DNA of 64,000 bases from Bradyrhizobium sp. sGM-13 (GCF_018398875.1 NZ_JAGWDK010000008.1:186001-250000), one strand, 5' to 3'. Counted from the first letter of the stretch, positions 43,401 through 53,431 are shown. Numbers and translations: made by a program. Notes: generated by a model from the sequence alone, not told the origin.

Positions 43401-46400
43401 CGCCGCCGATTACCACGTCGACGCCCTTCAGGAAGGTGATGAGCTTCTGTTCGTTCTCCAGCTCCTGTAATTGCGAAACTATTATGACCTTGTTCACGCC
43501 CTGGGCGATAACGGCATCGATCGCCGGCTGGATGACCGCGGCAAGCGCGATGAAGTCGGCATCGGTTTCCAGCGTACGCGGGCCGACGATCCGGACGCCG
43601 CCCGGCGTCGTGATGTCTTCGAACACCGGAGTGGTGACGCCGACCACGCCGATCTTCTCGCCGTTCTCCTCGAAAATGGTGGACGGCGCGATCCGACGCC
43701 CGCCGCTTGCACCGACGCCGAACGTCGCCTCGGTCAGCGGCGTGGTCTGGGCGTTGGGCGCCAAATCCGGCTCGCCGGCAAAATTCAGGTTGGCGGCGAG
43801 ATAGGCAAATTGTGTTCCTTCGTAGCCGCCAAGCGGGCCGGCGCCATCGGGATCCGCGACGGGGCGGATGAGATTCTGCACATCGCGTGGGCCCGGATCG
43901 AACTCGTGGTTGCCGATGACGGACGCCTCGATGCCGATCGAGTTCAGGATGCGGATATCGGCGCGGCCGATGCTCGGCGGGAAGAACGAGGCCAATGCTG
44001 GATCGCTGGCGGCATTGAAGAACGGGCTCGGAATGTAGTTGTCGCCCGATGCCAGCGTGATCGAGTTGGCGAACGTATCCTCGAGCCGGTCTACGATGGC
44101 CGCGAAGCGCGGCGCGTCGTCGATCGCCTTCAGACCTGCCTCGAAGTCGGACGCATGCAGGATCTGCAGCTTGTAGGTCTGCGGTGCCGCGACGGTGAAG
44201 TCGAGAGCATCCTGTGCGATGCCGCCGAACGCGTTGCCCGCAACGTCGGTAATCACGCCCGACGCCAGCGTGACGTCGTAGGTGGATCCGGCTGCCAGAT
44301 CAGTGGTCGGGTTGATGGTGACGGTGTTGCCGGAGATCGTGACCTGCGAGGCATCGTTGATCGCGATCGTCCGCGTGTCGCCCGCTCCGTTGCTGATGAC
44401 GATATTTCCGGTGCCCGCCATGACTGCTTCGTCGAAGGTCAGGACAATGTTGTTTCCGGCCGCGACCGCGGTCGCATTGTCCGCCGGCGTCGCAGCGGTA
44501 AGCGTGGGGCCCGTTGCATCGGTCAACTCGGCGGCCGTGAGCGTCCGGTCCGCAAACTCGAACCTCTCGACGTTTGTTACAGTGTCATTGCCGTCCGAAG
44601 AGCCGGTGCGGTTGTCAGAAATGACAAACGAACCGCCCTGGACAGTGACCGTGTAATTGCTGCGTGCACCGGTGAACACCGCAACGTCGCCGGCGACGCC
44701 GCTGGTGCCGCCATCGATGACGTCATTGCCCGCACCACCGGCAATGCGGTCATCGCCGCCGAGGCCGTTGATCGTGTCATCACCGGCGAGACTGCCTCGC
44801 GCACCAAACTTCGCGGTGTAAGCGGCCTGGTCGAATACGTCGTTGCCTGCGGTGGCGATCGCGGCCGAACGGGACATCACGAGCGACGATACCGATGGAT
44901 CGTGATCGGAGAGCTGGTCAATAAACTCCGAATTCATGTGCACGATATCGAACTGCGCGCTGTCGAACAGGTTGTTCGAAACCAGGATGTGATCCAACGC
45001 CTGTGCGTTGCCGTCGAAGTTGTAGGAATAACGTTCGTTCTCGGGAAGCTTGCTGATCAGCTCCGCAAGCACCGGATTTCCGGCCGCGAAAATGCTGGCG
45101 GTCCCATCCGGGTTGGCGGTGGTGCGGGTCAAGTGGCCGGTGATGATATCAACGACCGGGAAGAACTGAAAATCGTTCAGATCGCCCAACACGACAATAC
45201 GGTCGTCGGTCGCCGACCCGTTGGCCAGCAGGCCGTCGACAAACGCATTGATCGTTTCGGCCTGCCCCTCACGCTCGTTCGACGTGCCGGTTTGTTGCGA
45301 AGACCCGTTGATCGGATCGGCATAGAGCGGCAAGTCCAGCAAGGTGGTGTAAAGCGGAGCTGAACCGCCCTTTGAGGAGAGATGGTTGTTGACCGTCCAG
45401 AACGTGCCGCCCTGCTCGTCGGTATAGCCCACGGGCGACCATTCCATCGGCAGCGACTTGCGCGTGGCGGCAAAGTCGGTATTGCCCTGTCCGATCTGGT
45501 TGGCGCTCGCGAACTGCTGCACCTTCACCCCATCAGCGTCGCTGACAATGTCGGTCAGGCCATTGCGCGCGGTCGGCGAAACCGCCTCCGGGTTGTACAG
45601 ATAAGCAACCCGCTGATTTCCGTTCGGGATACCGCCAATGTTGTCGATCGGCGGCGAGTCGATAGCCACGTAGCGCGGTCCACCGGCCGCAACAATCGCG
45701 TCGATGAGCTGCGACAGGGTCAGCGAAGCGCTCGTGACGCTCGAGCTGTTAGCCCCATCATTGTCCAGCACCTCCTGGAGCGCAATGATCTCGGGTGCTT
45801 TGAGATTGTTGACAACGGCGTCCGCGAGGCCGGCGAACTTGCTTACCGGCGTCGGCACGCCATCTACCGGTTGGCCAATCGGCGCCAGGTTCTCGACGTT
45901 GAAGGTCGCAACGCGAATCCGGTCCAGATTCTCCACGATGGTTGTGGTTTCCTTTTGCAGGTTCGCGGCCGTAACCGGGCCATAGGCCTCGGTCGTGTTC
46001 ACCTCATACTGACCATTCGCGTAATTGACGACGCCGGTCACATCGCCCAGGCGATCTCCGGTCTGAAGATTGGTCGGTAGCGCGACGCCGGCCTCGTCAT
46101 CCAACTGAATCCGCTCCGGATTGAAGTCGAACACCTTGTCAGCAGGCTGAATGGTTCCGGGCGTCGTGTCGCTGATCGTCAGGCCGCCACGGGAATTCTC
46201 CGAAGGATTAACGCCGACGTTCGGCGTCACGAACTGCTCGTCAAAATTCGAGTGGAAGGGACTGGTAACGCGCACATCTTCGAGTGTGACGCGCATGCCT
46301 TCCAGCGATTCCCAGAAATCCGATCCCTGATTTACCGGATCGTAGGTGCCGGCCGGGGGAGCGGTATCGACATCATCGTCGCCGAGCGACACCATGGCCG

Positions 46401-49400
46401 GCTTGCGCTCAAGACCGGTCGCGAGGTTGTCGACATCGCCGATCCGCACAGCCGTCGGCAGAGCATTGCCGGTGGACAGCACGCTCGTGGTTCCTGCCAC
46501 TGGATTGAGCTGCGTGACCGACAGTTGGTTCGTGCTGGCGAACTCGTTGACGGTTGCCGTCAATTGCACTTCCGCGCCGACGACGATGCCGCTTGGGATC
46601 GTGACGTTGGCCCCAGTGCCTAAGAAAACGAAGACGGCATCCGAGGTCCGGTAGTCGCCATCGCCAACCGCGTCCTGAATGTAATAGCCGACCGGGTTGT
46701 TGCCGCCGTTCTCGGTGCCGGACGCGTCAATAGCGGTGACGATGCCGCGCACGGTCACCTGCTGGCCGACATGCTCCGAGCGATGCCCCGCGCCCTGAAC
46801 TTCGTAAATATGCATCGCATCGTCGTTCTGGATCGTGCCGGTCGCAACCGCTTGCGTGGTGCTGACCGCAGCGGTGACGCCCTGCTGCGCCGTCGTCGCA
46901 TTGGTGATGGTCGCCGTGAAGCTCTCGTTGGCTTCAAACGCGGAATCGCCAGCTACGTTAATCGTCACGGTAGCCGACGTCTGGCCGGCCGGAATGGTGA
47001 CCGTGACGTTGCTCGGCAGGTTCATGACACCCGCGAAGTCCTGCGCGTTGGCGCCGTTGCTCGCACCCGCCGCCAATTGCAGCGTCACATCGACCGAACC
47101 GATAGTGCCATTGGTGCGCTCGATGGTAAAGGTGAACGCGGTGGTGCCGGTGTCTCCTTCCGCGTGCGACACGCTGGTCGAGGACGACGCGATCCGAATT
47201 TCCTGGGTGTAGTTCTGCGGCAAGGCCGCGTAGACGGTCAGCCCCGCGCCCGCATATCCGGCGCTTGAGTTGCCTTCGTTGGCGGTAAGCACGAGCGCCG
47301 TACCGGTCGGGCTATCCGCGGCGCTGATGAACTTCGTCAGTTCGGGCGCATTGCCCTCGCCGGCGAGCGGTGGTTGGTAGCCGACATACGAGGCGTTGGC
47401 CGGATCGGTGATGTCATAGACCATGACGCCGCCGACACGCTCGAGGCCGACGAAGGCGTAGGTACGCCCATTGATGACGCCGACATCGACGCCTTCCGGC
47501 TCGGGACCTTTGTTGTCGGAACGATTGTCGGTGGCTCCACTTCCACCACCTTCGGCCGTATCGACGTTGAAGCGTGTGGCAAAGTCGCGCGCAATGATCG
47601 CCTCGAACTCGCCGCCAGTTTCGCGGACCTTTGTGATCGTACCGTCGGCATTCTGCTTGAAGATCGAAATGCCACGGCCGCCATAAGCGTACACCTGATC
47701 GATGTCGCCATCGTCATCAGTATCGCCGAGGTCCGAACGGACCCGAAGCCGGCCAAGGCCGGTGGTGTTGTCCTGGAGTGCCGCCGCATTCGGATAGGCG
47801 ACGTGATCAAGCGTCACGTTCGCAAGGTTGGACTCGTCGTCGGGTTCTGCTCGCGCATCGCCCTCGTTGGCAGTGACGAAATATGTCACGCCACCGACTT
47901 CAAAGGTCGCGATCGCATCCGGCTGAAGCAGACCGATCACATCGGCGTTCTGAAGATTGATTCCACCACGATCGGCGCCGTCAAAGGCGTTGCCGGCCAG
48001 GCTGCGATCGACGCCGCCAAGCGGCAGGATCGCAAGCGGTTTGGATGCGGCGGCATCAGTGAGATCAATCACCGCGACCGCGTTGACTTCCTGCAACGTC
48101 ACATAGGCGCGGCTTCCGTCCGGCGAAACCGAGATGTATTCCGGCTCGATGTCGGCGGATGCCGGTTGGCCGTTGAAGAGCGCGACACCTGCCTGCTTGA
48201 GGACCGCCTCGAAACCGTCGAGGCCCTCGAACGATATCGTGTTGGCTACCGCTGCGTTGGCGGCGCCGCCCGAAAGGCTGATGATGGAAACGCCGCCCTC
48301 CGGGTTTACCACCTGCGAGCTGCCATCGGGGAGCGATATCGAGACCGGCTCGCCTTCGTCCGCAACCAACAGTTTCGAGCCATCCGCGGTAAACACGAGC
48401 TGGTCCGGGCCGGCGCCGACTTCGACGGTCTTGATCAGCGTGCCGTTCGGATCGAAAAGGGCGACGAATCCATTGGTGCCGGGCAGGTCACTGGCGTAAG
48501 CCACGGCGAGAACGCCGTTCTTGATCGCAACCGAGTTAGCCCCGCCGAAACCATTAAGGGCGGCCAAATCGATCGAGGAAACAAGGCTCACCGTGCCGCT
48601 TGCACTGATGGCCACGATGTCAATCGCGTTGCCTACGGTGTTGAGTACATAGGCGCGACCGGTTGACGGATCGAACGAGACAACTTCGGCATTAGTGCCC
48701 GCGGCCGGCGCGAAATTATCGAGCCGAACGAGCCGCACTTCATTGGTGGCGTTTGGGGTCGTGGCCGACCCTTCCAATGACTGCGCCTGGTCGAGGACCG
48801 TGATGCCGCCGATCACGTTGCCCGCGGGTGCGTCGTCGTTCTGGATCGTTCCAGTAGCGGTGGTCTGCGCGCCAAGCGAGATCGAAACCGCCGCGTTATT
48901 GTTGGTCGCAGCCTGCAGCGTCAGCGTGAATGTTTCGTCCGGCTCGACCGTCACGTCGCCGTTGACCTCGACAGTGACGAGCACCGAAGCCTGTCCGGCC
49001 GGTATTGTCCCGCTGAAGGCGAAGGGCACTGCAGCAGCGCCATTGAAGTCGGTGGCATCGGCCGCTGCCGAGGTCAGTTGGCCGCTAAAGTTGACGTCAC
49101 CGGTGGTGCCGCCGGTGCGCTCTACCGTGAAGGTGAAGGTCGTCGTTCCGGCGTTACCTTCAGCGTGGGCGACGGAGACCGAACCGGCGGCGAAAGCCAC
49201 CGTTTGCGACGGAGTGCCTGGCTGAACAGTGAAAGTCACACCCGAGATTGGAGACTGCGGAGCCGTGAGGAATGGCGCGTCAGGCGCGACGCCATCAGCG
49301 CTCTGATCGCCGCTGCCGCTTTGCGCGACAGAATTGGCAGTCGTATTGAAAGCCGCGAGGGCAGCGGCACGTGACGCGAAAGATGCTCCGCCGAGTGTCG

Positions 49401-49899
49401 GATCGTAAACTGCGACATCGGCGCCGTCAGTCCGGGGCAGCACCAGGGCCGTCGAGCCTGCGACGAGCCCTGTACCGCCGAGCGAGCCACTGGCAGTGGA
49501 ATTAAAGCCGCCGTTTGCGTTCGTTACCGCGCTCAGGAATGTGGTCGGGGCGCTCTCGGAGGTCCCGACAAAAGCATAGATCGACTCATCGGAATTACCG
49601 AGCGCGATCGTTCCACCGGAGATTGTACCAATGTTGGCGCTGCGGGTAGCGGCGGAGGAGGTATTGAGAAGTTCGACAATCGTCCCTGCGGCCAGATCGC
49701 TATCGCCATTGGTCCAGGTCAGACCACCCTCGCCCGCATTGAAGGCGCCGCCAGATTCGATTGCCAAACCATTCCACTCGTTGTCGCTGAAACGGATGAC
49801 TGATCCGGCAACGATCGGATCGATCACAATAAAGGCGAGGCCGTCATTTCCGTCCGCATTGAAACCAACGAAAGCAATCGAACCGGGACCAAGAGCCAT
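40441..49899 (-). CDS. Giant mosaic RTX exoprotein with nuclease and 5'-nucleotidase domains
   Basis: 3,152 aa from the ATG at 49899 (GGAGA five bases upstream). In order: N-terminal beta domain (about 1-200), Calx-beta (about 235-360), a choice-of-anchor/phytase-like propeller (about 380-920), Calx-beta (about 960-1080), an OB-like part, an ExeM-type endonuclease/exonuclease/phosphatase domain (about 1340-1720; RIRVATFNVENL, EIIALQEVLDND, VVLGDLNDFQ, LSDHDPSVSSL), RTX repeats, an Ig-like Big_5 domain (about 1835-1950), a calcineurin-type 5'-nucleotidase with C-terminal domain (about 1960-2560; QILHASDFEAG, GNHEFDPG), RTX GGxGND blocks, cadherin-like domains and a final RTX/type I target. It likely degrades extracellular DNA and nucleotides in a calcium-stabilised form. 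Exporters follow in the operon. Confidence 0.93.
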   Translation of the reverse strand: MALGPGSIAFVGFNADGNDGLAFIVIDPIVAGSVIRFSDNEWNGLAIESGGAFNAGEGGLTWTNGDSDLAAGTIVELLNTSSAATRSANIGTISGGTIALGNSDESIYAFVGTSESAPTTFLSAVTNANGGFNSTASGSLGGTGLVAGSTALVLPRTDGADVAVYDPTLGGASFASRAAALAAFNTTANSVAQSGSGDQSADGVAPDAPFLTAPQSPISGVTFTVQPGTPSQTVAFAAGSVSVAHAEGNAGTTTFTFTVERTGGTTGDVNFSGQLTSAAADATDFNGAAAVPFAFSGTIPAGQASVLVTVEVNGDVTVEPDETFTLTLQAATNNNAAVSISLGAQTTATGTIQNDDAPAGNVIGGITVLDQAQSLEGSATTPNATNEVRLVRLDNFAPAAGTNAEVVSFDPSTGRAYVLNTVGNAIDIVAISASGTVSLVSSIDLAALNGFGGANSVAIKNGVLAVAYASDLPGTNGFVALFDPNGTLIKTVEVGAGPDQLVFTADGSKLLVADEGEPVSISLPDGSSQVVNPEGGVSIISLSGGAANAAVANTISFEGLDGFEAVLKQAGVALFNGQPASADIEPEYISVSPDGSRAYVTLQEVNAVAVIDLTDAAASKPLAILPLGGVDRSLAGNAFDGADRGGINLQNADVIGLLQPDAIATFEVGGVTYFVTANEGDARAEPDDESNLANVTLDHVAYPNAAALQDNTTGLGRLRVRSDLGDTDDDGDIDQVYAYGGRGISIFKQNADGTITKVRETGGEFEAIIARDFATRFNVDTAEGGGSGATDNRSDNKGPEPEGVDVGVINGRTYAFVGLERVGGVMVYDITDPANASYVGYQPPLAGEGNAPELTKFISAADSPTGTALVLTANEGNSSAGYAGAGLTVYAALPQNYTQEIRIASSSTSVSHAEGDTGTTAFTFTIERTNGTIGSVDVTLQLAAGASNGANAQDFAGVMNLPSNVTVTIPAGQTSATVTINVAGDSAFEANESFTATITNATTAQQGVTAAVSTTQAVATGTIQNDDAMHIYEVQGAGHRSEHVGQQVTVRGIVTAIDASGTENGGNNPVGYYIQDAVGDGDYRTSDAVFVFLGTGANVTIPSGIVVGAEVQLTATVNEFASTNQLSVTQLNPVAGTTSVLSTGNALPTAVRIGDVDNLATGLERKPAMVSLGDDDVDTAPPAGTYDPVNQGSDFWESLEGMRVTLEDVRVTSPFHSNFDEQFVTPNVGVNPSENSRGGLTISDTTPGTIQPADKVFDFNPERIQLDDEAGVALPTNLQTGDRLGDVTGVVNYANGQYEVNTTEAYGPVTAANLQKETTTIVENLDRIRVATFNVENLAPIGQPVDGVPTPVSKFAGLADAVVNNLKAPEIIALQEVLDNDGANSSSVTSASLTLSQLIDAIVAAGGPRYVAIDSPPIDNIGGIPNGNQRVAYLYNPEAVSPTARNGLTDIVSDADGVKVQQFASANQIGQGNTDFAATRKSLPMEWSPVGYTDEQGGTFWTVNNHLSSKGGSAPLYTTLLDLPLYADPINGSSQQTGTSNEREGQAETINAFVDGLLANGSATDDRIVVLGDLNDFQFFPVVDIITGHLTRTTANPDGTASIFAAGNPVLAELISKLPENERYSYNFDGNAQALDHILVSNNLFDSAQFDIVHMNSEFIDQLSDHDPSVSSLVMSRSAAIATAGNDVFDQAAYTAKFGARGSLAGDDTINGLGGDDRIAGGAGNDVIDGGTSGVAGDVAVFTGARSNYTVTVQGGSFVISDNRTGSSDGNDTVTNVERFEFADRTLTAAELTDATGPTLTAATPADNATAVAAGNNIVLTFDEAVMAGTGNIVISNGAGDTRTIAINDASQVTISGNTVTINPTTDLAAGSTYDVTLASGVITDVAGNAFGGIAQDALDFTVAAPQTYKLQILHASDFEAGLKAIDDAPRFAAIVDRLEDTFANSITLASGDNYIPSPFFNAASDPALASFFPPSIGRADIRILNSIGIEASVIGNHEFDPGPRDVQNLIRPVADPDGAGPLGGYEGTQFAYLAANLNFAGEPDLAPNAQTTPLTEATFGVGASGGRRIAPSTIFEENGEKIGVVGVTTPVFEDITTPGGVRIVGPRTLETDADFIALAAVIQPAIDAVIAQGVNKVIIVSQLQELENEQKLITFLKGVDVVIGGGSNTLLSDSNDVLRPGDVSEGEYAQIITNAEGKNTVLVNTDGNYKYVGRLVLEFDANGDIIPASLDPNINGAYATDDAGLARVYEGSGIDPFAEGSRGDAVRDITTVIDGIITQKDAVTFGRTDVYLEGRRGEVRAQETNLGNLSADANLWYAKSGYDSTVQISIKNGGGIRDSIGSISSEGDGAELPPAANPEVGKEAGEVSQLDIENSLRFNNALSLVTLTPQQLLEALENGVSNPGGIFAQVGGLRFSYDLSRPAGDRVRSVTLVDENEHVIAVIVADGEVVADAPAAIRMVTLSFLIGGANPNAPGGFNRPDGFRFAEYIAANPAFANRVDLSPDNLPADDVAARTGDANFTDDGFEQDALAEYLAANFSVTPYAQADTAPAQDQRIQNLVANGGNDTVLPIMGTDGEDDLSGTAAKDSIFAKDGDDRVRSLGGDDLVLGGGGDDVIEGGDGNDRVQGGEGNDFVFGDAGNDTVVGDAGDDRLRGNDGNDMLIGGVGNDNLNGGAGSDAYAYKLGDGSDIITEAANTPADTDTLALVDLNAANVTFRRFGNDTLIELSNGSVITLKDQRIGGGVEKVTFANGQELDRNGINGAIVNRGPVAVDDTAAAVAEDAAAFVIPFADILGNDTDADLDALSITALANIVGGTAEIVAGGIRFTPAANFNGPASFEYTLSDGNGGSDIGKVSFTVAAVNDAPVTAADAGSAGENEAKSFDLLANDTDVEGNLPLSLAAFEVIGVDGINLTNAQAQSAFSIAPDGRLQFTPGNLFDGLNDGQNATVSIRYTAADNLNAQSTGTFTLTVTGETDANVINGTNGTNLLLGTDGVDLINARGGVDFVLAQGGNDVVHGGEGKDYVFGGTGNDTLNGNGGRDNLLGEDGDDILNGGGGNDLLNGGSGRDTFVFQFSSDGAGRDTVFDFRAGSGPDHDVVQLDQSKFADFNALMASSALHDTQIGVQISYDDGSSITLVGVNKASLTVDDFKFA

Positions 49900-50109
49900 T
49901 GACAATCTCCAAAAAGGCAAAAGCCGACCGCGGCCGCACGAGGCGGCTCGTGCAGCACTGAAAGAGGGGCTGTGTGACAGCGGCGGGAATATAGGCTGGC
50001 GTTAATTACAGCGCGGTGACGGTTTATTAACCATTCTTCATTGTCCCACTCAGAACTCTGCGGCGTGTCGGCCGGAAGCGCGTCGTTGCCGCTTTATCCT
50101 GGTAGCAGC

Positions 50110-50660
50110 GATGTTAAAGAATGCCGTTCCCCACGAGCACAAAGGGCGCCCAGATGGCGGGTTGCGCATTCTCGCCGCCCCTAGCGATCAAGGCCGACAT
50201 CGAGCGGCGAAGCGCCTCGGCGCGGCCAACATCAGAACGCCCCTTCATGGCATCGATGGCGCCGGTGGTGATGGCAACCGAGCGTCTTTATCTTCGTCTC
50301 GGTGGCGTTATTGCCGAGATAGACCTCGCCTTTCACAGGCGCGAAACTGTCTGCCACCGCGCACAATTCGAGCGCGGTTTCCGGCAATGGCATCTGGCGC
50401 TTGAGCTGCTCGATATCGGCGGTGCCGCCGGACAGCGCGGCGACCGTGCGCAAGCCTCTTTGCGCGATCTGGCTTGTTTGCGTCGCAATGGCTCCGCAAT
50501 TCTGCATTTGGCGCGCCAGCCTGGCGCACGCGACCGCAACATCGCTGCGGCCATCTCCGTCGAGCAAGGGATTGCCGAAGCCGAGGAACGGCTTCGATGC
50601 AGCACTCTTCCGCGCGATCTGGCGCAGCGCCTCGAGGCTGGAGACCGAGGGCAAGACGGT
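50110..50660 (-). pseudogene. Truncated CHAT-domain protein gene
   Basis: An open stretch on the minus strand (about 50232-50654) reads as a CHAT-domain fragment: LPSVSSLEALRQIARKSAASKPFLGFGNPLL, then LPETALELCAVADSF and GEVYLGNNATETKIKTL. Both ends break off: the His/Cys catalytic core that should follow is missing after TKIKTL, and the N-terminal part is cut at the MATE fragment junction. CHAT domains are caspase-like. This is a remnant. Confidence 0.65.
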
Positions 50661-50689
50661 CGTCGCAAATCGCTTGACCAGCCACGGCG

Positions 50690-51601
50690 CTTTCGAAAGG
50701 TCCGCTTTCGCGCGGTCATTGCCCGCATCCGGTGCAGGCTTGTGTTCGTGGCGACGGCCTTGTGCATTGATATCAGCCTGCTACTGACGCCGGCCCTGAT
50801 TGAAGGGTGGTCCGGGCTGCCGAAGCTTGCGGTGACGAGCGCCCCGTGGGCCAATCTCGTAGCCTGCGCGATATCGCTTCCGGCACTCATGGCCTACCTT
50901 ACGGTCCGGCGACATCCTATGGCGTTCGACCGGGAGCTGTTGCGCCGAGTTCGGATCGACCCGGCGATCGCCCGGTCGTTCTTGGCCATCGGCGTTCCCG
51001 CTGGTGTCCAGATGGCGATGGCCTCGCTGTCCGAAGTGGCCGTGGCCTTTCTCGTTAACGGTTTCGGATCGAGCGCGACGGCGGCTTACGGGCCGTCAAC
51101 CAGGTGGTCGGATATCTGCTTGCGCCGATGCAGGGTGTCGCGCTTGCCGCCACGGCGTTTGCGGCGCAGGCGATCGGTGCGCGACGAGGCGATCGGCGCG
51201 GAGCGATCACGCGGATTGCGACGGTGCTGAACGTTCTGATTGGAGCGCCGGTGCTCTGCGTCATCTGCCTGTTCCCGCAGATTGTCCTTTCGTGGCTCGT
51301 AACCGACCCCGATACGCTGTCGATCGCCAGCCGCGCCCTGCTGATCGCGCTCTGGAGCTACCTGTTGTTCGGAATCGGCAACGTGCTCGCGGGCGTCATG
51401 CGGTCGACCGGCGTGGTGGTGTGGCCGGCCGGCATTCCGATTGCCGCGATCTGGCTGGTCCAACTGCCCATCGCGTATCTGGCCTCTCGCTGGCTCGGGC
51501 TGGACGGCATCTGGATCGGCTACCCGGCCGGCTTCATTGCCGCGTTGCTTGCTCTAGTGATCTACTATGGCTTGATTTGGCGGCATCGGCCCCACCAATG
51601 A
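50690..51601 (+). pseudogene. Truncated, frameshifted MATE transporter gene
   Basis: One frame gives a transporter segment (LVFVATALCIDISLLLTPALIEGWSGLPKLAVTSAPWANLVACAISLPALMAYL ... IGVPAGVQMAMASLSEVAVAFLVNGFGSSATAAYG); at about 51090 a single missing base shifts it and the next frame continues with the expected NQVVGYLLAPMQGVALAATAFAAQAIGARRGD to the C-terminus. The first roughly 200 residues are also absent. Expected MATE spacing makes a sequencing artefact less likely for the truncation but possible for the frameshift. Confidence 0.75.
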
Positions 51602-51661
51602 GCGCACATCTGCAGGGTCTTGAATGGCTGTCGCGAGAGATCCCTAGGCCTCTGAAAGGCT

Positions 51662-51698
51662 TGGTGGGCGCACCAGGGCTCGAACCTGGGACCCGCTG
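51662..51698 (-). tRNA. 3' fragment of a tRNA gene, probable attachment-site half
   Basis: On the minus strand, CCCAGG-TTCGAGC-CCTGG (T arm), TGCGCCC (acceptor strand) and CCA are present, but no matching 5' half (GGGCGCA) lies upstream. This is the usual remnant when an element integrates into the 3' end of a tRNA. The tyrosine integrase starts 190 bp away. The isotype cannot be read. Confidence 0.65.
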
Positions 51699-51886
51699 TT
51701 CAAGAGTTCCAGATTGGCCCTTCGCCAGACTTTCCAACTGGGCGCTAGGCTGCGACGCAATCAAAGAAGACCTTTGTTTATCGGCACTTGTCGCATAGCG
51801 TCGCAGTCCCGCGAACGCAAACCTGCCAACTTCCCAGTTCGCCAAAACCGTTTGAAAAACCGTTTGAGTTGCCTTGTACGCTGCTG

Positions 51887-53308
51887 ATGCCCGATATCCG
51901 AATTCCTCTCACTGACAAAGCGATCGCCCAGTTACCGACCCCCGAGGATGGATGGTACCTAGCTCGCGACACCGATCTGAAGGGCTTCTTTGTAGTCGTG
52001 GGTAGGCGGAAGCGGACTTTTGCAGTCCAAGGCGATCTGAGAAAGGCAGGTAAGCGCGCCTCCTCTATCCGGGTATCGATCGGCGACACCCGTGACGTGT
52101 CCACACGGGTGGCCCGCGCTAGTGCCAAGGAGTATCTAGCGCAAATCAGTCGAGGGCTGCATCCGAAGGCGGCGCGGCAACACGGAGTGAATGACGCGAG
52201 CGATAGCGCCGAGGGTACGGCAGCTATCTCGGCAGACATCACACTCAGGCTGGCCTGGCAACGGTATTTGGCCGCTCATCTATTGCGAAAAGCCCGGAGC
52301 GAGAGCACTATCCGTAGCTATCGCGATCATGTGGAACGCATCTTTGCGGAATGGCTGGACACACCTTTGCATGATCTCGCGACCGACCCAGCTCGCGTGG
52401 CGAAAAAGCATGACGACATTACCAGGGAAAATGGACCCTATATCGCTAATGGAAGCATGCGAACCTTGCGTGCGGTCTACAAACATGCGCGAAAGACAAA
52501 CAAGAAGCTGCCGTCCGACAATCCCGCAGATGCGGTCGATTGGAACGAGGAGAAGCGCCGCGACACCGGCATGGGTGCGGGTGACTTGAAAGGTTGGTTC
52601 CTGCAGCTAGCTGCCTTGGAAAATCCTATACGTCGTGAATTTCATCTGTTGATGTTGCTATCTGGTTCTCGACCAACCGCCTTGCAGGAGATCAAGCCCG
52701 GCCACGTAGATTTTCGGAAGCGCACATTGCACGTTCCTAAACCGAAGGGCGGCAGCAAGCGTGCATTTGACATCCCGCTATCGCGAGAGATGATTCGCTG
52801 CCTTGTACGCGCAATTCGCTTCGGTAGAGAGATGTATCCATCGCAGGCGACGGGCTGGATATTCCCGGCGGATAGCGCCTCTGGGCATCTCGCTGAAACC
52901 AAGGAAGATCGAGATGAGCTCTCAAAATGGGGCAATGATCTTCGGCAAACGTTCCGGACGATCGCGACCGTCGCCGGTGTTTCCGAGATTGATGCCAAGC
53001 TCCTAATGAACCACTCCATTCCAGGTGTAAATGCCGGCTACATCACTCGGCACAAGCTTCTGCAAGACCACCTGCGCCGGCAGCAGCAAGCAATCAGCAG
53101 CACAGTATTTGCGGCCCTGGGACGCTCGCTTATGGAAGATCAGGCTCTGCGAGGCTGGCTCGGTCCTGGTGTAACCCGGCGAGCTGCGCTAGGCTGCAAG
53201 ATTGTGCGAGCCGATCACGAGACGGAAAGAGCAACAAACACAGCGCGGTTTCAGGCGCAACGTAAACAGCGTCCCGAACGCAGTGATGCTGCGGCTATGC
53301 AGCGGTGA
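51887..53308 (+). CDS. Tyrosine recombinase (integrase)
   Basis: 473 aa from the ATG at 51887. N-terminal DUF4102-like domain (ARDTDLKGFFVVVGRRKRTFAVQGDLR), SAM-like core-binding domain (about 140-230) and catalytic domain with Arg box LSGSRPTALQEI, Lys strand KPKGGSKRAFDIP, box II NDLRQTFRTIA, and H-box/Tyr LLMNHSIPGVNAGYIT. The box II His is Asn here, a variant seen in some integrases; Arg, Lys, His and Tyr are otherwise present. Sited next to a tRNA 3' fragment, it marks the end of an integrated element. Activity today is not known. Confidence 0.92.
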   Translation: MPDIRIPLTDKAIAQLPTPEDGWYLARDTDLKGFFVVVGRRKRTFAVQGDLRKAGKRASSIRVSIGDTRDVSTRVARASAKEYLAQISRGLHPKAARQHGVNDASDSAEGTAAISADITLRLAWQRYLAAHLLRKARSESTIRSYRDHVERIFAEWLDTPLHDLATDPARVAKKHDDITRENGPYIANGSMRTLRAVYKHARKTNKKLPSDNPADAVDWNEEKRRDTGMGAGDLKGWFLQLAALENPIRREFHLLMLLSGSRPTALQEIKPGHVDFRKRTLHVPKPKGGSKRAFDIPLSREMIRCLVRAIRFGREMYPSQATGWIFPADSASGHLAETKEDRDELSKWGNDLRQTFRTIATVAGVSEIDAKLLMNHSIPGVNAGYITRHKLLQDHLRRQQQAISSTVFAALGRSLMEDQALRGWLGPGVTRRAALGCKIVRADHETERATNTARFQAQRKQRPERSDAAAMQR

Positions 53309-53431
53309 GCTGCTTGTCAGTGTCGGGGGTTCGAGTAGTGGATGGCTACCGCCTTTCACCACACCGGCCAAACCTACGATATCTCATTCAATCGTTCGTA
53401 TGACGCAATTTATCGCGCGCCGCTCCCGCTA

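Noticed and set aside
50121..51230. Intact 369-aa protein gene
   Set aside because: The frame joins antisense CHAT sequence to a MATE fragment and then leaves the MATE frame at about 51,090; it is a composite of remnants.
51662..51790. Complete tRNA gene
   Set aside because: The T arm and 3' acceptor are present but no 5' acceptor strand, D arm or plausible anticodon loop fits upstream.
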